NCBI RefSeq assembly: GCF_000338875.1
Contig: NZ_AOMO01000024.1
Coordinates: 248,001 to 312,000, forward strand
Reading direction: 5' to 3'
From: Vibrio mimicus CAIM 602
Lineage (GTDB): Bacteria; Pseudomonadota; Gammaproteobacteria; Enterobacterales; Vibrionaceae
DNA: 64,000 bases
Part shown: one piece after another, positions 7,248 to 16,584 of the stretch
How the letters are laid out: every line of letters starts with the position of its first letter
Position numbering within the stretch: the stretch's first letter is position 1
The notes under the pieces: generated by a model
What the model was told of the DNA's origin: nothing
What the model saw: only the letters and a program-made list of their open reading frames with translations
Database searches by the model: none
Made by a program: the position numbers and the translations under genes

Positions 7248-9788
7248 TTATTGCGCGTTATTCATTTGAGTGAGCTTATCGCCTACAGGTTTGGAAAAGT
7301 TAAAACCGTCATGCTGATCCCAGTTAATCGACCAAGTCATTACGCCTGCATAGTTAGGATAGAGGAATGCAGGTTTGATGGTGCCACAACGGGTTCCTTT
7401 AGTTAAACAATCCAACGCATCGAGGATATTTTGTGTTGGTGCTTGACCAGAATTGGCAGAGCTTGGACCTGAAGGTAAACCAATCGCTACTTGATCATCA
7501 CGCAGTGGTTCAAAGCGTGTTCCGTTGGCTAATGTGAAGCCTTCAATCAACATTTTTGATTGCGCTACCATCATATCTACCGAGCCTTCTGGTGCTGCAC
7601 TCGGTGTGTATGGGTTAGGTAGGCCACCGTTGTTGTAGAGCTGAACATGAAGAAGATCCAGTGTATCGCGCACTTCGTTGATTACCGGAATGTAAGCGCC
7701 CCAAATGCCACTGTAAGCAACCATACCACCTTGCACATAAGGGTGCTCTGGCGCCATAGTGAGGAACATATCACCACCCATGTTTCTCTCGATTTGCTTC
7801 AAGGCACGACCTAAACGAGCTTGAATTTGCGAGCCGTGAACTAGGTTTGAACCACTTTCGAGATCCACATCCAGACCATCAAAGCCCCATTCTTTAATCA
7901 AGGCAGTTAAGCTGTTTACAAAGTTAGCTTCATCCTGATCGGTGTTAAGGGTGATCGTACCCTCTGCTCCACCTAAAGAGAGAACAAAGACTTTACCTTT
8001 GGCCTGCAAAGCTTTCATATCTTGTTTGAATTGAACAGGATCAAGAGCAGGACAGCTGCTGTAGATGTCACCAGAGTAAAGATTGAAATGCACGGTTCCA
8101 TTACTGCTGCGATCGTTTTCCGCAAACGCGATATCAATCACGTCCCACGCGGTAGACATATCAGCAAGGCGAATTGGACAACCCGCACCATTAACGAAGT
8201 TATGCCAGTAACCAATCAAGCGGTGTTTCTTCTGCGCTTGCTCAACCACATTAATTGCGGCTGCAGTAGAAGTCATACTGGTTCCGGCAGCATCGGTCGC
8301 TTTCGCTGCAACGGTATAGTTGCCAATAGCGCTCGGAGTCCAACTGTATGCAAATGGCACTGTGGTATCGGTCGCGACAACAGCGCCATTGACGACGAAT
8401 TCCACTTTCGCAACATTGTTGGTCAGTGAAGTCGCATCAGCGGCAATGTTGACAGGTTTACCTAAACCAACGGTTTGACCAGAAGTCGGCGATGTGAGTG
8501 ATACGACAAGATCTTGATCGCTTACTGTCACGCTCACTGCACTTTCGCTTTGATTGTTGTCATTGTCCGTCGCCACTGCCTTGATGGTGTTGTTACCAAT
8601 GGTAGTCGCTAACCAATTCACTGCGTATGGCGCTTGAGACACAACGCCTAAGCTGCTATTGCCAGCAAAGAATTCAACTTGTGTGACAGTACCATCTGCA
8701 TCGCTGGCTTGGGCAGCAACGTTAACGGTAGATCCAGCAAGAATAACTTGGTTTGCACTTGGGTTCGTTAAAGTCACGACAGGAGGCGTCGTGCAGGCAC
8801 CCAGACCAGTCCAAGCTTCTTTCCAGTTACTGCCAACACCCGGTTCATAAGCCCATGCTGAGTTAGAAGAGCACCAACCAGCGACTTCACAACGGTATTT
8901 TTGATTCTGATTTTGTACCAGTTGACCTGCAGAGTAAGCCGTTCCTGCGGAGTAAGCAGGTAATCCGGCACAACCTGCGTTAGAACCACTGCTGACCGTC
9001 AGCGTGACTTCTTGGCTGAACGTGGCTTGGTTGTCATTATCGACGGCTTTGGCTTTAAAGGTGTGGCTGCCGACAGCGGCATCCCAATTAAACTGGTAAG
9101 GCTCAGAATTATCCGAAACCGCGAGTTGGCCATCCACATAGAATTCCACTAACGCCACACTGCCATCAGTGTCATTGGCATTAGCCGCTACCGCTAACAC
9201 ATCCCCGGCTTTTAACTGCTCATTACCTGTCGGGCTCGTTAACGCAACCGTCGGCGGCACTAGGCTACCACTTGGCGTTACACTGATATTCACTGTGTTA
9301 CTGCTCGTCGCGCCTTGGTTGTCCGTTGCTATTGCTGTTACGGATGTTGCGCCCAGTGTCGCTGTCCAATCAACTTGGTACGGTGCCTGTTGATCAATGG
9401 CAATGCTCTGCGTACCAACTAAAAACTCAACTTGAGCAATGCTGCCATCGGTATCGGATGCATTGGCTTGCAATCCTACGACAGAGCCTTGAGGAATCTT
9501 TGCATTATTCAAGGGAGATTGAATGGATACCTGTGGTGGGTTATTGGCTCCCCCTTCACATTGACCAAGAACTTGCCATGCATCCCATTGGCCAGAATAG
9601 GTTGCTGGATCATTACCCTGTGTCCAGTGTCGAGCTTGATAAGCCGTATTGGACTGTTGAACCTTGTCACTACCGACATACACTGTGCTGCTGTCCCAAA
9701 CTGGCACTCCGGCACAATTGTAGGCTTGGGCGGAGTAACTCACGCCCAAGGTCGCAGCAATCACTGCCGCTAAGCAATAACGCGTCAT
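7248..9788 (-). CDS. chiA: secreted GH18 chitinase with two chitin-binding and four Ig-like modules
   Basis: This endochitinase hydrolyses chitin outside the cell. In order it has a signal peptide (1-22, ending SAQA), a CBM5/12 module (about 24-77), two Ig-like modules (about 85-171 and 177-266, each with SDTDGS- or NDTDGS-type turns), a second CBM5/12 (272-332), two more Ig-like modules (336-423 and 428-515), and a GH18 domain (about 522-840). The catalytic signature DGLDVDLE spans residues 637-644, with Glu644 the acid/base. At 846 residues it fits the major extracellular chitinase of V. cholerae. The ATG follows AGGAGAG. Several palindromes lie upstream. Export by the type II system is known for such enzymes and inferred here. 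Confidence 0.95.
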   Translation of the reverse strand: MTRYCLAAVIAATLGVSYSAQAYNCAGVPVWDSSTVYVGSDKVQQSNTAYQARHWTQGNDPATYSGQWDAWQVLGQCEGGANNPPQVSIQSPLNNAKIPQGSVVGLQANASDTDGSIAQVEFLVGTQSIAIDQQAPYQVDWTATLGATSVTAIATDNQGATSSNTVNISVTPSGSLVPPTVALTSPTGNEQLKAGDVLAVAANANDTDGSVALVEFYVDGQLAVSDNSEPYQFNWDAAVGSHTFKAKAVDNDNQATFSQEVTLTVSSGSNAGCAGLPAYSAGTAYSAGQLVQNQNQKYRCEVAGWCSSNSAWAYEPGVGSNWKEAWTGLGACTTPPVVTLTNPSANQVILAGSTVNVAAQASDADGTVTQVEFFAGNSSLGVVSQAPYAVNWLATTIGNNTIKAVATDNDNNQSESAVSVTVSDQDLVVSLTSPTSGQTVGLGKPVNIAADATSLTNNVAKVEFVVNGAVVATDTTVPFAYSWTPSAIGNYTVAAKATDAAGTSMTSTAAAINVVEQAQKKHRLIGYWHNFVNGAGCPIRLADMSTAWDVIDIAFAENDRSSNGTVHFNLYSGDIYSSCPALDPVQFKQDMKALQAKGKVFVLSLGGAEGTITLNTDQDEANFVNSLTALIKEWGFDGLDVDLESGSNLVHGSQIQARLGRALKQIERNMGGDMFLTMAPEHPYVQGGMVAYSGIWGAYIPVINEVRDTLDLLHVQLYNNGGLPNPYTPSAAPEGSVDMMVAQSKMLIEGFTLANGTRFEPLRDDQVAIGLPSGPSSANSGQAPTQNILDALDCLTKGTRCGTIKPAFLYPNYAGVMTWSINWDQHDGFNFSKPVGDKLTQMNNAQ

Positions 9789-9851
9789 CTTTCTCTCCTG
9801 TATTAGATGGGGTCGCTTATAACTAATACTCCAGAGCGAAAGTTTTGCATG

Positions 9852-9867
9852 CTAATCATCTGATTAG
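9852..9867. promoter_or_regulatory. inverted repeat upstream of chitinase
   Basis: CTAATC and GATTAG flank a 4-base spacer, 64 bases before the chitinase start. It is a candidate operator; the factor is unknown. Confidence 0.4.
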
Positions 9868-9883
9868 TTTATGTTTCTCGGCA

Positions 9884-9894
9884 CAGTGTCACTG
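9884..9894. promoter_or_regulatory. 11-base perfect palindrome upstream of chitinase
   Basis: CAGTGTCACTG is self-complementary around its centre, about 96 bases before the chitinase start. It may be an activator site. Confidence 0.35.
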
Positions 9895-9954
9895 ACTTAT
9901 TGAGCGCTTAACATTGCTTTCAATGCTTTTTCGGCGCGATTCACGAATCCCTCT

Positions 9955-9979
9955 CATAAAACGTATATCGTGTTTTATG
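9955..9979. promoter_or_regulatory. inverted repeat, far upstream of chitinase
   Basis: CATAAAAC and GTTTTATG are perfect 8-base arms around 9 bases. The repeat is about 170 bases before the chitinase start and 3' of the nucleoside transporter gene. Confidence 0.35.
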
Positions 9980-9994
9980 TTGCCAAAATGGGCA

Positions 9995-10029
9995 TAAAAA
10001 AAGCCAGCATCATCGCTGGCTTTTTCTTT
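9995..10029 (-). terminator. terminator of nucleoside transporter gene
   Basis: GCCAGC-ATCATC-GCTGGC is flanked by A-rich and T-rich runs (AAAAAAA and TTTTTC), so it can act on either strand. The minus-strand transporter gene ends 13 bases before it. Confidence 0.85.
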
Positions 10030-10041
10030 ATTTTATAGAGA

Positions 10042-11246
10042 TCACAAGGACAAGATTACCCCGGCAATCGATGCGCTCATTAGGTTGGCCAACACGCCAG
10101 CACCAATCGCACGGAAACCGTATTTTGAAATAAAGGCACGACGCTCAGGAACAAGGCTACCCAGACCACCAATCAAGATCGCCATGGTTGAAATGTTAGC
10201 AAAACCACACAGAGCAAAAGTGATGATCGCTTGTGAGTGCGCACTCAACTGCTGCTTCACTTCAATAAGCTGAATGAAGGCCACAAACTCGTTCACTACC
10301 ACTTTGTTACCGATCAGCGAGCCAGCGGTGATCGCTTCATGCCATGGAATACCAATCAGCCATGCCACAGGAGCGAAAACATAACCCATGATCAGCTCAA
10401 AGCTCAGCTCGATGCCAAACCAGCCACCAACCCAGCCTAACAAGCCGTTTAGCAAAGCAATCACACTCACGAAGGCCAGCAAAGTAGCACCAACTGCAAC
10501 GGCAATTTTAACGCCGGACATCGCACCGTCAGCAATCGCTTCAACACGTTAGTCGCTTTAGGCAGATCCAGTTCGTCATCCGCCGTCACAACATCGATTT
10601 TTTCGGTTTCTGGCAACATGATTTTTGCCATTAACAGACCTGCTGGCGCAGACATAAATGCCGCAGCGATAAGGTAGTTAAGCTCAACACCCAGAGAGGC
10701 ATAACCCACCAATGTACCACCAGCAACAGAGGCAAGACCGCCAGTCATCACCGCAAAGAATTGCGAATCGGTCATCTTATTCAGATAAGGTTTTACCACC
10801 AGCGGCGCTTCAATCATGCCCACGAAAATGTTCGCGGTGGCAGAAAGTGATTCCGCACGACCTGTACCAAGCAGTTTTTGCAGGCCGCCACCAATCAGGT
10901 TAATCACTTTCGGCATGATGCCTAAATGGTAAAGACCAGAAATCAATGCTGAGAAGAAGATAATGATGCCGAGGACATTAATGGCAAACACAAAACCCAC
11001 ACTGCCATTGGCAAGGCCACCAAACACAAAACCAATTCCATCTTGTCCATAGTTGATCAGTTGTGACACTGCGCCTGTCACACTATTCAGTGCATCTTTA
11101 CCGGCTGGCACGTACAGCACCAGTAATGCGAAGAAAATTTGCAGCAGTAACGCTAACGAGACTGTGCGCAAGTTGATATTTTTTCTATTGGTAGAAAGTA
11201 GCCACGCAATCAATAAAATTGCGCCCATACCGAGGAGTGATGACAT
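10042..11246 (-). pseudogene. nupC: NupC-type concentrative nucleoside transporter, disrupted by a 1-base frameshift
   Basis: Two overlapping frames (11246 to about 10545, then about 10543 to 10042) together give one CNT-family transporter of about 401 residues. The first part carries the CNT motif region (IEAPLVVKPYL, GGLASVAGGTLVGY) and the second the conserved IGNKVVVNEFVAF. Restoring one base near 10544-10546 rejoins NV and EAIADGAMSG, matching the family. The family imports nucleosides using sodium or protons. As given, translation ends early in an unrelated tail. The ATG at 11246 is preferred to the TTG at 11258. A PurR-like box lies upstream. Real mutation and sequencing error cannot be separated here. 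Confidence 0.85.
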
Positions 11247-11387
11247 AACGCCGCCCAAAATGTGAGTAGAACAGGAAAGGCGGCGATTTTAGTGAAGGAA
11301 ATCGTATGCGCAAGGCGAGTTTGTTAATCACTCATTACCAAAGAAGTGAACAAAATGCGGTTTTTCATAACTTGCTGATTTTATTAA

Positions 11388-11403
11388 AACTAAACGTTTG
11401 CCT
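11388..11403 (+). promoter_or_regulatory. PurR-like box upstream of nucleoside transporter
   Basis: AACTAAACGTTTGCCT agrees with the PurR consensus except at positions 3 and 4. It lies about 140 bases upstream of the transporter start. Control of nucleoside uptake by PurR is inferred. Confidence 0.55.
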
Positions 11404-11463
11404 AAAACTTATCTTTTCCATTTGGAAAATATCTTTTTAAAGTCAGCAACAATTCATTGCTCT

Positions 11464-12411
11464 TTATCCTGATGTAAAACGCACATAAGGTTGTAATCGC
11501 GAATCCCAGTAGCAAGGGTTACCTAAGGCTTGTTTGATAAACTCAATGACCGCCGAAGTCTTCTTCGGCATATGTTGACGGCTTGGATACACAGCATAAA
11601 ACGGCATCTGTTGATTGGCGCACCATTCAGGCAACAACTGAATCAACTGCCCGGTACGAAATTCATCACGCAGTAAATACGTCGCCAAATAAGCGATGCC
11701 CCACCCTGCTACTGCGGCATCGCGCACCGCTTCCGCCAGATCGACCGAATAGTTACCTGAGACTTTAACGGTTTGACTTTGCCCATCCCGACTGAATGAC
11801 CAGCGAGTGTAATCTCGCTCCCAGCTTCGATAAATCAAGCAGTTATGATCCATCAGATCCATAGGTTGAGCTGGTGTTCCATGGCGTAACAAATACTCTG
11901 CTGATGCGGCAACCACAAAGCGACAATCCGCAATCCGTTGGGCAACATAACCTTCTGGCAGCTGTTCATTACTGGTGATCCACAAATCGAGCCCTTCTTT
12001 GAGCATATCGACTTTATGGTCAAACAGATGCACTTCGACTTTCAATTCCGGGTATTGCTGGCGAAGCTGCTCCAAGGCGGGCAAAACATGCAAAGTACCG
12101 AACGATTGCGATAAACCAAGACGAATAAGCCCAGCCACTTCATCACGCTGATCTTCCATTTCACTTTGCGCGTTGGTCACAATCGTTAACAGTTCACGGC
12201 ATTGGGAATAAAAGAGATTTCCGGCATCGGTCAGAGTAAAACTGCGCGTCGTACGTTGTACCAGCTTTACCCCTAGTGACGCTTCTAACGCAGCGAGCTG
12301 CTTACTGACATGAGAAACCGACACACCCAACGCATGTGCTGCTGCAGTAAAACTCTGATGTTGGATTAACACCGCGAATAAAGCCATTTGACTGGCACGT
12401 TCAGCAAGCAA
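11464..12411 (-). CDS. LysR-family transcriptional regulator
   Basis: The protein has 315 residues. The N-terminal winged helix-turn-helix (about 8-67: SFTAAAHALGVSVSHVSKQL, ending TDAG) and a C-terminal effector-binding domain are typical. The start is a TTG at 12411 preceded by GGGGA; an internal ATG eight codons later would clip the family's N-terminus slightly. Neighbours do not reveal the target: a nucleoside transporter lies downstream in the same direction and a lytic transglycosylase upstream, each with its own terminator. The effector is unknown. Confidence 0.88.
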   Translation of the reverse strand: MLAERASQMALFAVLIQHQSFTAAAHALGVSVSHVSKQLAALEASLGVKLVQRTTRSFTLTDAGNLFYSQCRELLTIVTNAQSEMEDQRDEVAGLIRLGLSQSFGTLHVLPALEQLRQQYPELKVEVHLFDHKVDMLKEGLDLWITSNEQLPEGYVAQRIADCRFVVAASAEYLLRHGTPAQPMDLMDHNCLIYRSWERDYTRWSFSRDGQSQTVKVSGNYSVDLAEAVRDAAVAGWGIAYLATYLLRDEFRTGQLIQLLPEWCANQQMPFYAVYPSRQHMPKKTSAVIEFIKQALGNPCYWDSRLQPYVRFTSG

Positions 12412-12462
12412 ACTCTATCCCCATAAAAGAAATATCCTCACCATGTATTATGACTATGAACT

Positions 12463-12491
12463 GAAAAAACAGAGGGCTCATTAGAGCCCTC
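12463..12491 (-). terminator. terminator of lytic transglycosylase gene
   Basis: GAGGGCTC-ATTA-GAGCCCTC is a perfect 8-base stem followed on the minus strand by TTTTTT. Confidence 0.88.
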
Positions 12492-12509
12492 CCGTTGGGT
12501 ATACAGAAA

Positions 12510-13481
12510 TCAGAATTTGATCCGATCCGCTAAATGACTGACAGCGAGAGCGAAGTAGTAAGAACGGTTCCACTTCATCAGTACATTGTAGTTGTTATAA
12601 ACAAGGTAAATGCGCCCTGCTTCATCGTCCGGCATGATCAGCCAAGCCTTAATATCGTCGGAGAGTGCTGGCAGTGGTTTACCGTCATAACGGGTCACGC
12701 CCAACTTGCTCCACTCTTGTAAGGTTTTGCCTTTTTCAGACTGACGCCCTTCAAGATCATGGTCAAAACCCTTCGGGATTTTCACTTGGCGTCCCCAAGT
12801 GTACTTATCATCCCAACCCGACTGGCTTAGATAGTTCGCAGTTGAAGCAAATACGTCTGAACGTGTACCCCAAATATCTTTCTTGCCATCACCGTCGCCA
12901 TCTGCGGCAAAATTCAAAAACGAACTCGGCATAAACTGACACTGCCCCATGGCACCAGCCCAAGAGCCCTTCATCGCTTCTGGCGCAATATGGCCTTGCT
13001 CTAAAATCTGCAATGCTGCCATGGTTTCTTTGCGGAAAAACTCTTCACGACGGCCTTCATAAGCCAGTGTCGATAAGGCATCAATCACTCGAAAGTTACC
13101 CGTTAACGCACCGAAGTTACTTTCAACGCCCCACAACGCCACAATAAATCTGGGTTGCACACCGTACTGCTTACCAATACGTTGCAGCTCATCATAATGC
13201 TTTTCGTACAGTGACTGAGCTTGCTTAACTTTCCATTCTGGCACTGCACGAGGAATATATTCATCCAGAGTCAACTTTTTCTCTGGCTGGTTTTTATCAG
13301 CAACAACCGCACGCGGTTTATATTCAACATCACGAAACGCTTCACTGAGTATGCGTTCAGAAATACCTTCCTCACGCGCTTGCTGCTTTAGTCTTTCGAC
13401 ATATTGTTCAAAACTGACTTCATTGGCGAGTACTGGTGCAGACAGGGTCAAGCCCAATACTATCGATAATAATTTTTTCAA
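12510..13481 (-). CDS. lytic murein transglycosylase, MltB/SltB family
   Basis: The protein has 323 residues with a signal peptide (MKKLLSIVLGLTLSAPVLA). The MltB-type domain is shown by ALWGVESNFG with the catalytic Glu, AMGQCQFMPSSF, and a DGDGDGKKDIW stretch that in this family sits near a calcium-binding loop. It cleaves peptidoglycan between MurNAc and GlcNAc, producing anhydro-muropeptides in the periplasm. There is no lipobox Cys, so it looks soluble rather than lipid-anchored. The start is a TTG, compensated by a strong AAGGAGGG ribosome site. It lies 24 bases after ycgL, so the two are likely co-transcribed. Confidence 0.92.
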   Translation of the reverse strand: MKKLLSIVLGLTLSAPVLANEVSFEQYVERLKQQAREEGISERILSEAFRDVEYKPRAVVADKNQPEKKLTLDEYIPRAVPEWKVKQAQSLYEKHYDELQRIGKQYGVQPRFIVALWGVESNFGALTGNFRVIDALSTLAYEGRREEFFRKETMAALQILEQGHIAPEAMKGSWAGAMGQCQFMPSSFLNFAADGDGDGKKDIWGTRSDVFASTANYLSQSGWDDKYTWGRQVKIPKGFDHDLEGRQSEKGKTLQEWSKLGVTRYDGKPLPALSDDIKAWLIMPDDEAGRIYLVYNNYNVLMKWNRSYYFALAVSHLADRIKF

Positions 13482-13505
13482 GATGCCCTCCTTGAGCGAT
13501 CTTCA

Positions 13506-13784
13506 TCAGGGAGTTTGGCGCGCTTTGCGCTCTTTATGTTGCTCAAGCAAATTCTCTGGCGGTGGTGGTAATTGTAGGAAGAAACCCTGCTCTTGCAGTG
13601 ATTCTTTCACTTTTTCCACATTTACCTGCGCAAGCTGGCGCTGTTCAAGATTGACCAACATGACAAAAATAGGTTTACCAAACATCTGTTTCAAGGTGTC
13701 AGGAACCTGTGAAAAATCGTCCCGTTTCGGAATATAGAGATAAGTGCCTTCTTTTTTAGGACTTTTATAAATAGAGCAAAGCAT
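13506..13784 (-). CDS. ycgL: YcgL-family protein
   Basis: The protein has 92 residues and closely follows the E. coli YcgL pattern: CSIYKS near the start, [15 protein letters not shown], and [16 protein letters not shown] near the end. The biochemical role of YcgL is unknown. The ATG at 13784 has AAGG just upstream; a GTG at 13814 would add ten residues not seen in the family. It leads the lytic transglycosylase and is divergent from minC, the arrangement common in gammaproteobacteria, where ycgL often lies beside min genes. Confidence 0.9.
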   Translation of the reverse strand: MLCSIYKSPKKEGTYLYIPKRDDFSQVPDTLKQMFGKPIFVMLVNLEQRQLAQVNVEKVKESLQEQGFFLQLPPPPENLLEQHKERKARQTP

Positions 13785-13983
13785 GACAAGCCTTTTAATT
13801 AGATGATTGACCACTTAGGGCATTTTGTCTTAATTCAGTTAACCTTGACCAAAATTGATGCCAAATCACTTATTTCACCGCAAGATAACTTGCTGTGCTT
13901 TGGCGCTGAATATAACATGACAGCCCTGTTCTCAGCCAATGCTCTCTCCGCAAGGCATAGAGTTTATTGAGGTCAACGTTACA

Positions 13984-14646
13984 ATGTCGAAAACCCCTGA
14001 CCTGAAAGGTAGTAGTTTTACTTTGTCGGTATTACACCTTTCTGACAACCAAATTGCGCATACTGTTCAATTTCTTCAAGAAAAGGTCGCGCAAGCTCCT
14101 GCTTTTTTTGCTCATGCCCCTGTGGTAATTAATGTGGCAAAAGTGGAGGGTGATCTTGATTATCTAACTTTAAAGCAAGGAATCAGCCAAGCAGGTTTAA
14201 TACCTGTCGGTGTCACAGGATGTAAAGACAAACGTAGCCAAAATCTCGCAGCCGAAGCGGGTTTTGCGGTGATGTCGGCAACCAACTCTCCGACTCAAGC
14301 CCCTGCGAAAATGGCGCCTACCAAAGTGGTACGGACTCCGGTACGCTCAGGTCAGCAAATTTACGCCAAAGACGGCGATCTGGTGATCTTAAGCCATGTC
14401 AGCGCCGGAGCAGAAGTGATCGCCGATGGTTCAATCCATATCTACGGCACGTTACGTGGCCGAGCGATTGCTGGAGCGAGTGGCCAAAAAGAAGCACGAA
14501 TTATTTGTCATGATTTGCAAGCGGAATTGATTTCCATCGCGGGCCGTTACTGGCTGAGCGATCAGATTGAAAGTCAGTTCTGGCAACAGAGGGTGATGCT
14601 CAGTATGACTGACGAGTCACTCTATCTCGAAACGCTCACGATTTAA
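13984..14646 (+). CDS. minC: septum site-determining protein MinC
   Basis: MinC inhibits FtsZ polymerisation away from midcell and is recruited to the membrane by MinD. The protein has 220 residues: an N-terminal FtsZ-binding domain (about 1-105), a variable linker rich in Pro, Ala and Thr, and the C-terminal beta-helix ([34 protein letters not shown]) that dimerises and binds MinD. The ATG at 13984 follows GAGGT; the longer frame from 13939 is not family-like. It is first in minCDE, 20 bases before minD. Confidence 0.97.
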   Translation: MSKTPDLKGSSFTLSVLHLSDNQIAHTVQFLQEKVAQAPAFFAHAPVVINVAKVEGDLDYLTLKQGISQAGLIPVGVTGCKDKRSQNLAAEAGFAVMSATNSPTQAPAKMAPTKVVRTPVRSGQQIYAKDGDLVILSHVSAGAEVIADGSIHIYGTLRGRAIAGASGQKEARIICHDLQAELISIAGRYWLSDQIESQFWQQRVMLSMTDESLYLETLTI

Positions 14647-14666
14647 GATTGAAAGGAAAATATAAC

Positions 14667-15479
14667 ATGTCGCGCATTATTGTCGTCACGTCAGGAAAAG
14701 GCGGGGTTGGCAAAACCACCTCCAGTGCTGCTATTGCTTCAGGTCTCGCGCTGCGAGGCAAAAAAACCGCAGTGATCGATTTCGATATTGGTCTGCGTAA
14801 TCTCGATTTAATCATGGGCTGTGAGCGCCGCGTGGTGTACGACTTTGTCAATGTCATCAATGGTGAAGCAACACTGAACCAAGCCTTGATTAAAGACAAA
14901 CGCAACGAAAACTTATTCATCCTGCCTGCCTCTCAAACTCGTGATAAAGATGCGCTAACCAAAGATGGCGTGCAACGCGTGTTAGGTGACCTAAAAGAGA
15001 TGGGCTTTGATTTCATCATTTGTGACTCACCAGCGGGTATCGAACAAGGCGCATTAATGGCGCTTTACTACGCTGATGAAGCGATTGTCACCACCAACCC
15101 GGAAGTATCATCGGTACGCGATTCTGACCGCATTCTCGGCATTCTCGATTCTAAGTCACTGCGTGCAGAGCAAGGCCAGGCGTCTATCAAGCAACACTTA
15201 CTGCTAACCCGCTACAACCCAGCGCGCGTTACTCAAGGTGAGATGCTGAGCGTACAAGACGTCGAAGAGATCCTGCATGTTCCTCTATTGGGTGTCATCC
15301 CAGAAAGTCAGGCGGTACTGAATGCTTCCAACAAAGGCGTTCCAGTAATTTTTGATGATCAGTCAGATGCTGGCCAAGCATATCAAGATACAGTCGCACG
15401 TCTGCTGGGTGAACAAGTCGAATTTCGTTTCCTGACTGAAGCGAAGAAAGGTATTTTCAAACGCTTATTCGGAGGTTAG
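14667..15479 (+). CDS. minD: septum site-determining ATPase MinD
   Basis: MinD is the membrane-binding ATPase that carries MinC and oscillates under MinE control. The protein has 270 residues, the same as E. coli. The deviant Walker [10 protein letters not shown] is at residues 10-18, with [10 protein letters not shown] and DSPAGIE marking the switch regions. The C-terminal amphipathic membrane helix ([11 protein letters not shown]) is intact. The ATG at 14667 follows AAAGGA. minE begins 4 bases after the stop. Confidence 0.98.
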   Translation: MSRIIVVTSGKGGVGKTTSSAAIASGLALRGKKTAVIDFDIGLRNLDLIMGCERRVVYDFVNVINGEATLNQALIKDKRNENLFILPASQTRDKDALTKDGVQRVLGDLKEMGFDFIICDSPAGIEQGALMALYYADEAIVTTNPEVSSVRDSDRILGILDSKSLRAEQGQASIKQHLLLTRYNPARVTQGEMLSVQDVEEILHVPLLGVIPESQAVLNASNKGVPVIFDDQSDAGQAYQDTVARLLGEQVEFRFLTEAKKGIFKRLFGG

Positions 15480-15483
15480 CGCT

Positions 15484-15747
15484 ATGTCATTGCTGGAATT
15501 TTTCCGCCCACAGAAGAAGACTTCCGCGAGCGTTGCCAAAGAGCGTTTGCAGATCATTGTTGCCGAACGTCGCAGCCAAAACGATCCGGCACCAAGTTAC
15601 TTGCCACAGCTCAAAGAAGACATTTTGAACGTGATTGCCAAGTATGTTGCGATTGACCCTTCGATGGTCGAGCTCTCTTTCGAACATAAAGATGATGACA
15701 TCTCGGTACTCGAACTCAACGTCAAACTACCGGATGACGAAAAATAA
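15484..15747 (+). CDS. minE: cell division topological specificity factor MinE
   Basis: MinE stimulates MinD ATPase at the ring edge and so confines MinCD to the poles. The protein has 87 residues, with the N-terminal MinD-stimulating segment ([20 protein letters not shown]) and a C-terminal dimerisation domain ([15 protein letters not shown], here [14 protein letters not shown]). It starts 4 bases after minD, so translation is probably coupled, and it ends the operon at a clear terminator. Confidence 0.97.
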   Translation: MSLLEFFRPQKKTSASVAKERLQIIVAERRSQNDPAPSYLPQLKEDILNVIAKYVAIDPSMVELSFEHKDDDISVLELNVKLPDDEK

Positions 15748-15755
15748 GCACTTAC

Positions 15756-15784
15756 AGACCCTCGACTTCGAGGGTCTTTTTTTA
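15756..15784 (+). terminator. terminator of minCDE
   Basis: AGACCCTCGA and TCGAGGGTCT are perfect arms followed by an uninterrupted T run. Confidence 0.95.
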
Positions 15785-15865
15785 TCTCTCTCTTTTCGAC
15801 TTGGAACTGCTGTTTCAAAAGACAAGGGCATAACGATTTATTATCTGTTGGGAAATGTCGCTTTT

Positions 15866-15881
15866 GTTGAGCTAGATCACA
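15866..15881 (+). promoter_or_regulatory. CRP-like site upstream of NlpE-like gene
   Basis: GTTGA-GCTAGA-TCACA matches the CRP pattern TGTGA-N6-TCACA with a perfect right half and 3 of 5 on the left. It is about 100 bases before the NlpE-like start. Confidence 0.4.
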
Positions 15882-15983
15882 CACAACTTGTCGCTAAAAT
15901 GACGCGCGTTTGACCCAGACTTAACGGCGTGGGTTCATAGTGAGCCGTGTCTTAGATGGTCAACATTTCTTAACCAAGGATTT

Positions 15984-16475
15984 ATGATGAAAAAAAGTAT
16001 TTTTGCCCTGAGCGCGCTGACTCTCATTCTTGTCGGTTGTGATAACAAGCAAGACGCAAAAGTGGAAGTTGAAAAAATCGTTGACGTGGCTGAACAATCT
16101 ACTGAACAACCAGCGGCTCAACCATCAACAGAAAGCGTGGATGCAGCACATAATTCCCAAAACAGCCTAGATTGGGCCGGTATTTACCAAGGTACTCTGC
16201 CTTGTGCAGACTGCGGCGGTATTGAAACCGCATTAACGATCAATGCTGATGGTACTTATACGCTTACTGAAAAATACCTCGATAAAGAAGGTGAACCTTT
16301 CGCCTCTGAAGGTACATTCGTTTGGGATGAAACAGGCAGCATCGTGACATTGCAAACTGGCGAACAGACTGGCAGACAGTACTTGGTGGGCGAAAACACT
16401 CTGACCCATCTGGATATGCATGGTCAACAAATCGATGGTGAGCTGGCTGAATTCTACGTACTCAGCAAGCAATAG
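15984..16475 (+). CDS. NlpE-like lipoprotein (copper resistance NlpE N-terminal domain)
   Basis: The protein has 163 residues. A lipoprotein signal ends in LVGC with Cys19 as the lipidation site. After a Glu/Ala/Pro-rich linker (about 20-60) comes the NlpE N-terminal fold: WAGIYQGTLPCADCGGIETALTI with its CxxC pair. E. coli NlpE senses surface contact and lipoprotein stress and signals to Cpx; this protein lacks the NlpE C-terminal domain, so the same role is not assured. Two adjacent ATG codons (15984 and 15987) share the AAGGA ribosome site. A possible CRP site lies upstream, and a bidirectional terminator follows. Confidence 0.88.
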   Translation: MMKKSIFALSALTLILVGCDNKQDAKVEVEKIVDVAEQSTEQPAAQPSTESVDAAHNSQNSLDWAGIYQGTLPCADCGGIETALTINADGTYTLTEKYLDKEGEPFASEGTFVWDETGSIVTLQTGEQTGRQYLVGENTLTHLDMHGQQIDGELAEFYVLSKQ

Positions 16476-16540
16476 TTCTTCAAGCAATAGCCCTCAACAA
16501 GCAACGAAAGCCTAGCTTGACGGCTTATCGCTTCTCACTA

Positions 16541-16577
16541 AAAACGCGCCAAACTATTTGGCGCGTTTTGTTTTTAT
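16541..16577 (+). terminator. bidirectional terminator
   Basis: AAAACGCGCCAAA pairs with TTTGGCGCGTTTT, followed by GTTTTTA. It separates the convergent NlpE-like and DUF1244 genes. Confidence 0.9.
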
Positions 16578-16584
16578 CCGCAAA

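Noticed and set aside
9326..9826. 166-residue open frame on the plus strand
   Set aside because: It is antisense to the chitinase signal peptide and first modules and shows no family features.
10540..10550. Programmed ribosomal frameshift in the nucleoside transporter
   Set aside because: No slippery heptamer or downstream structure is visible; the same holds for menD and rlmA.
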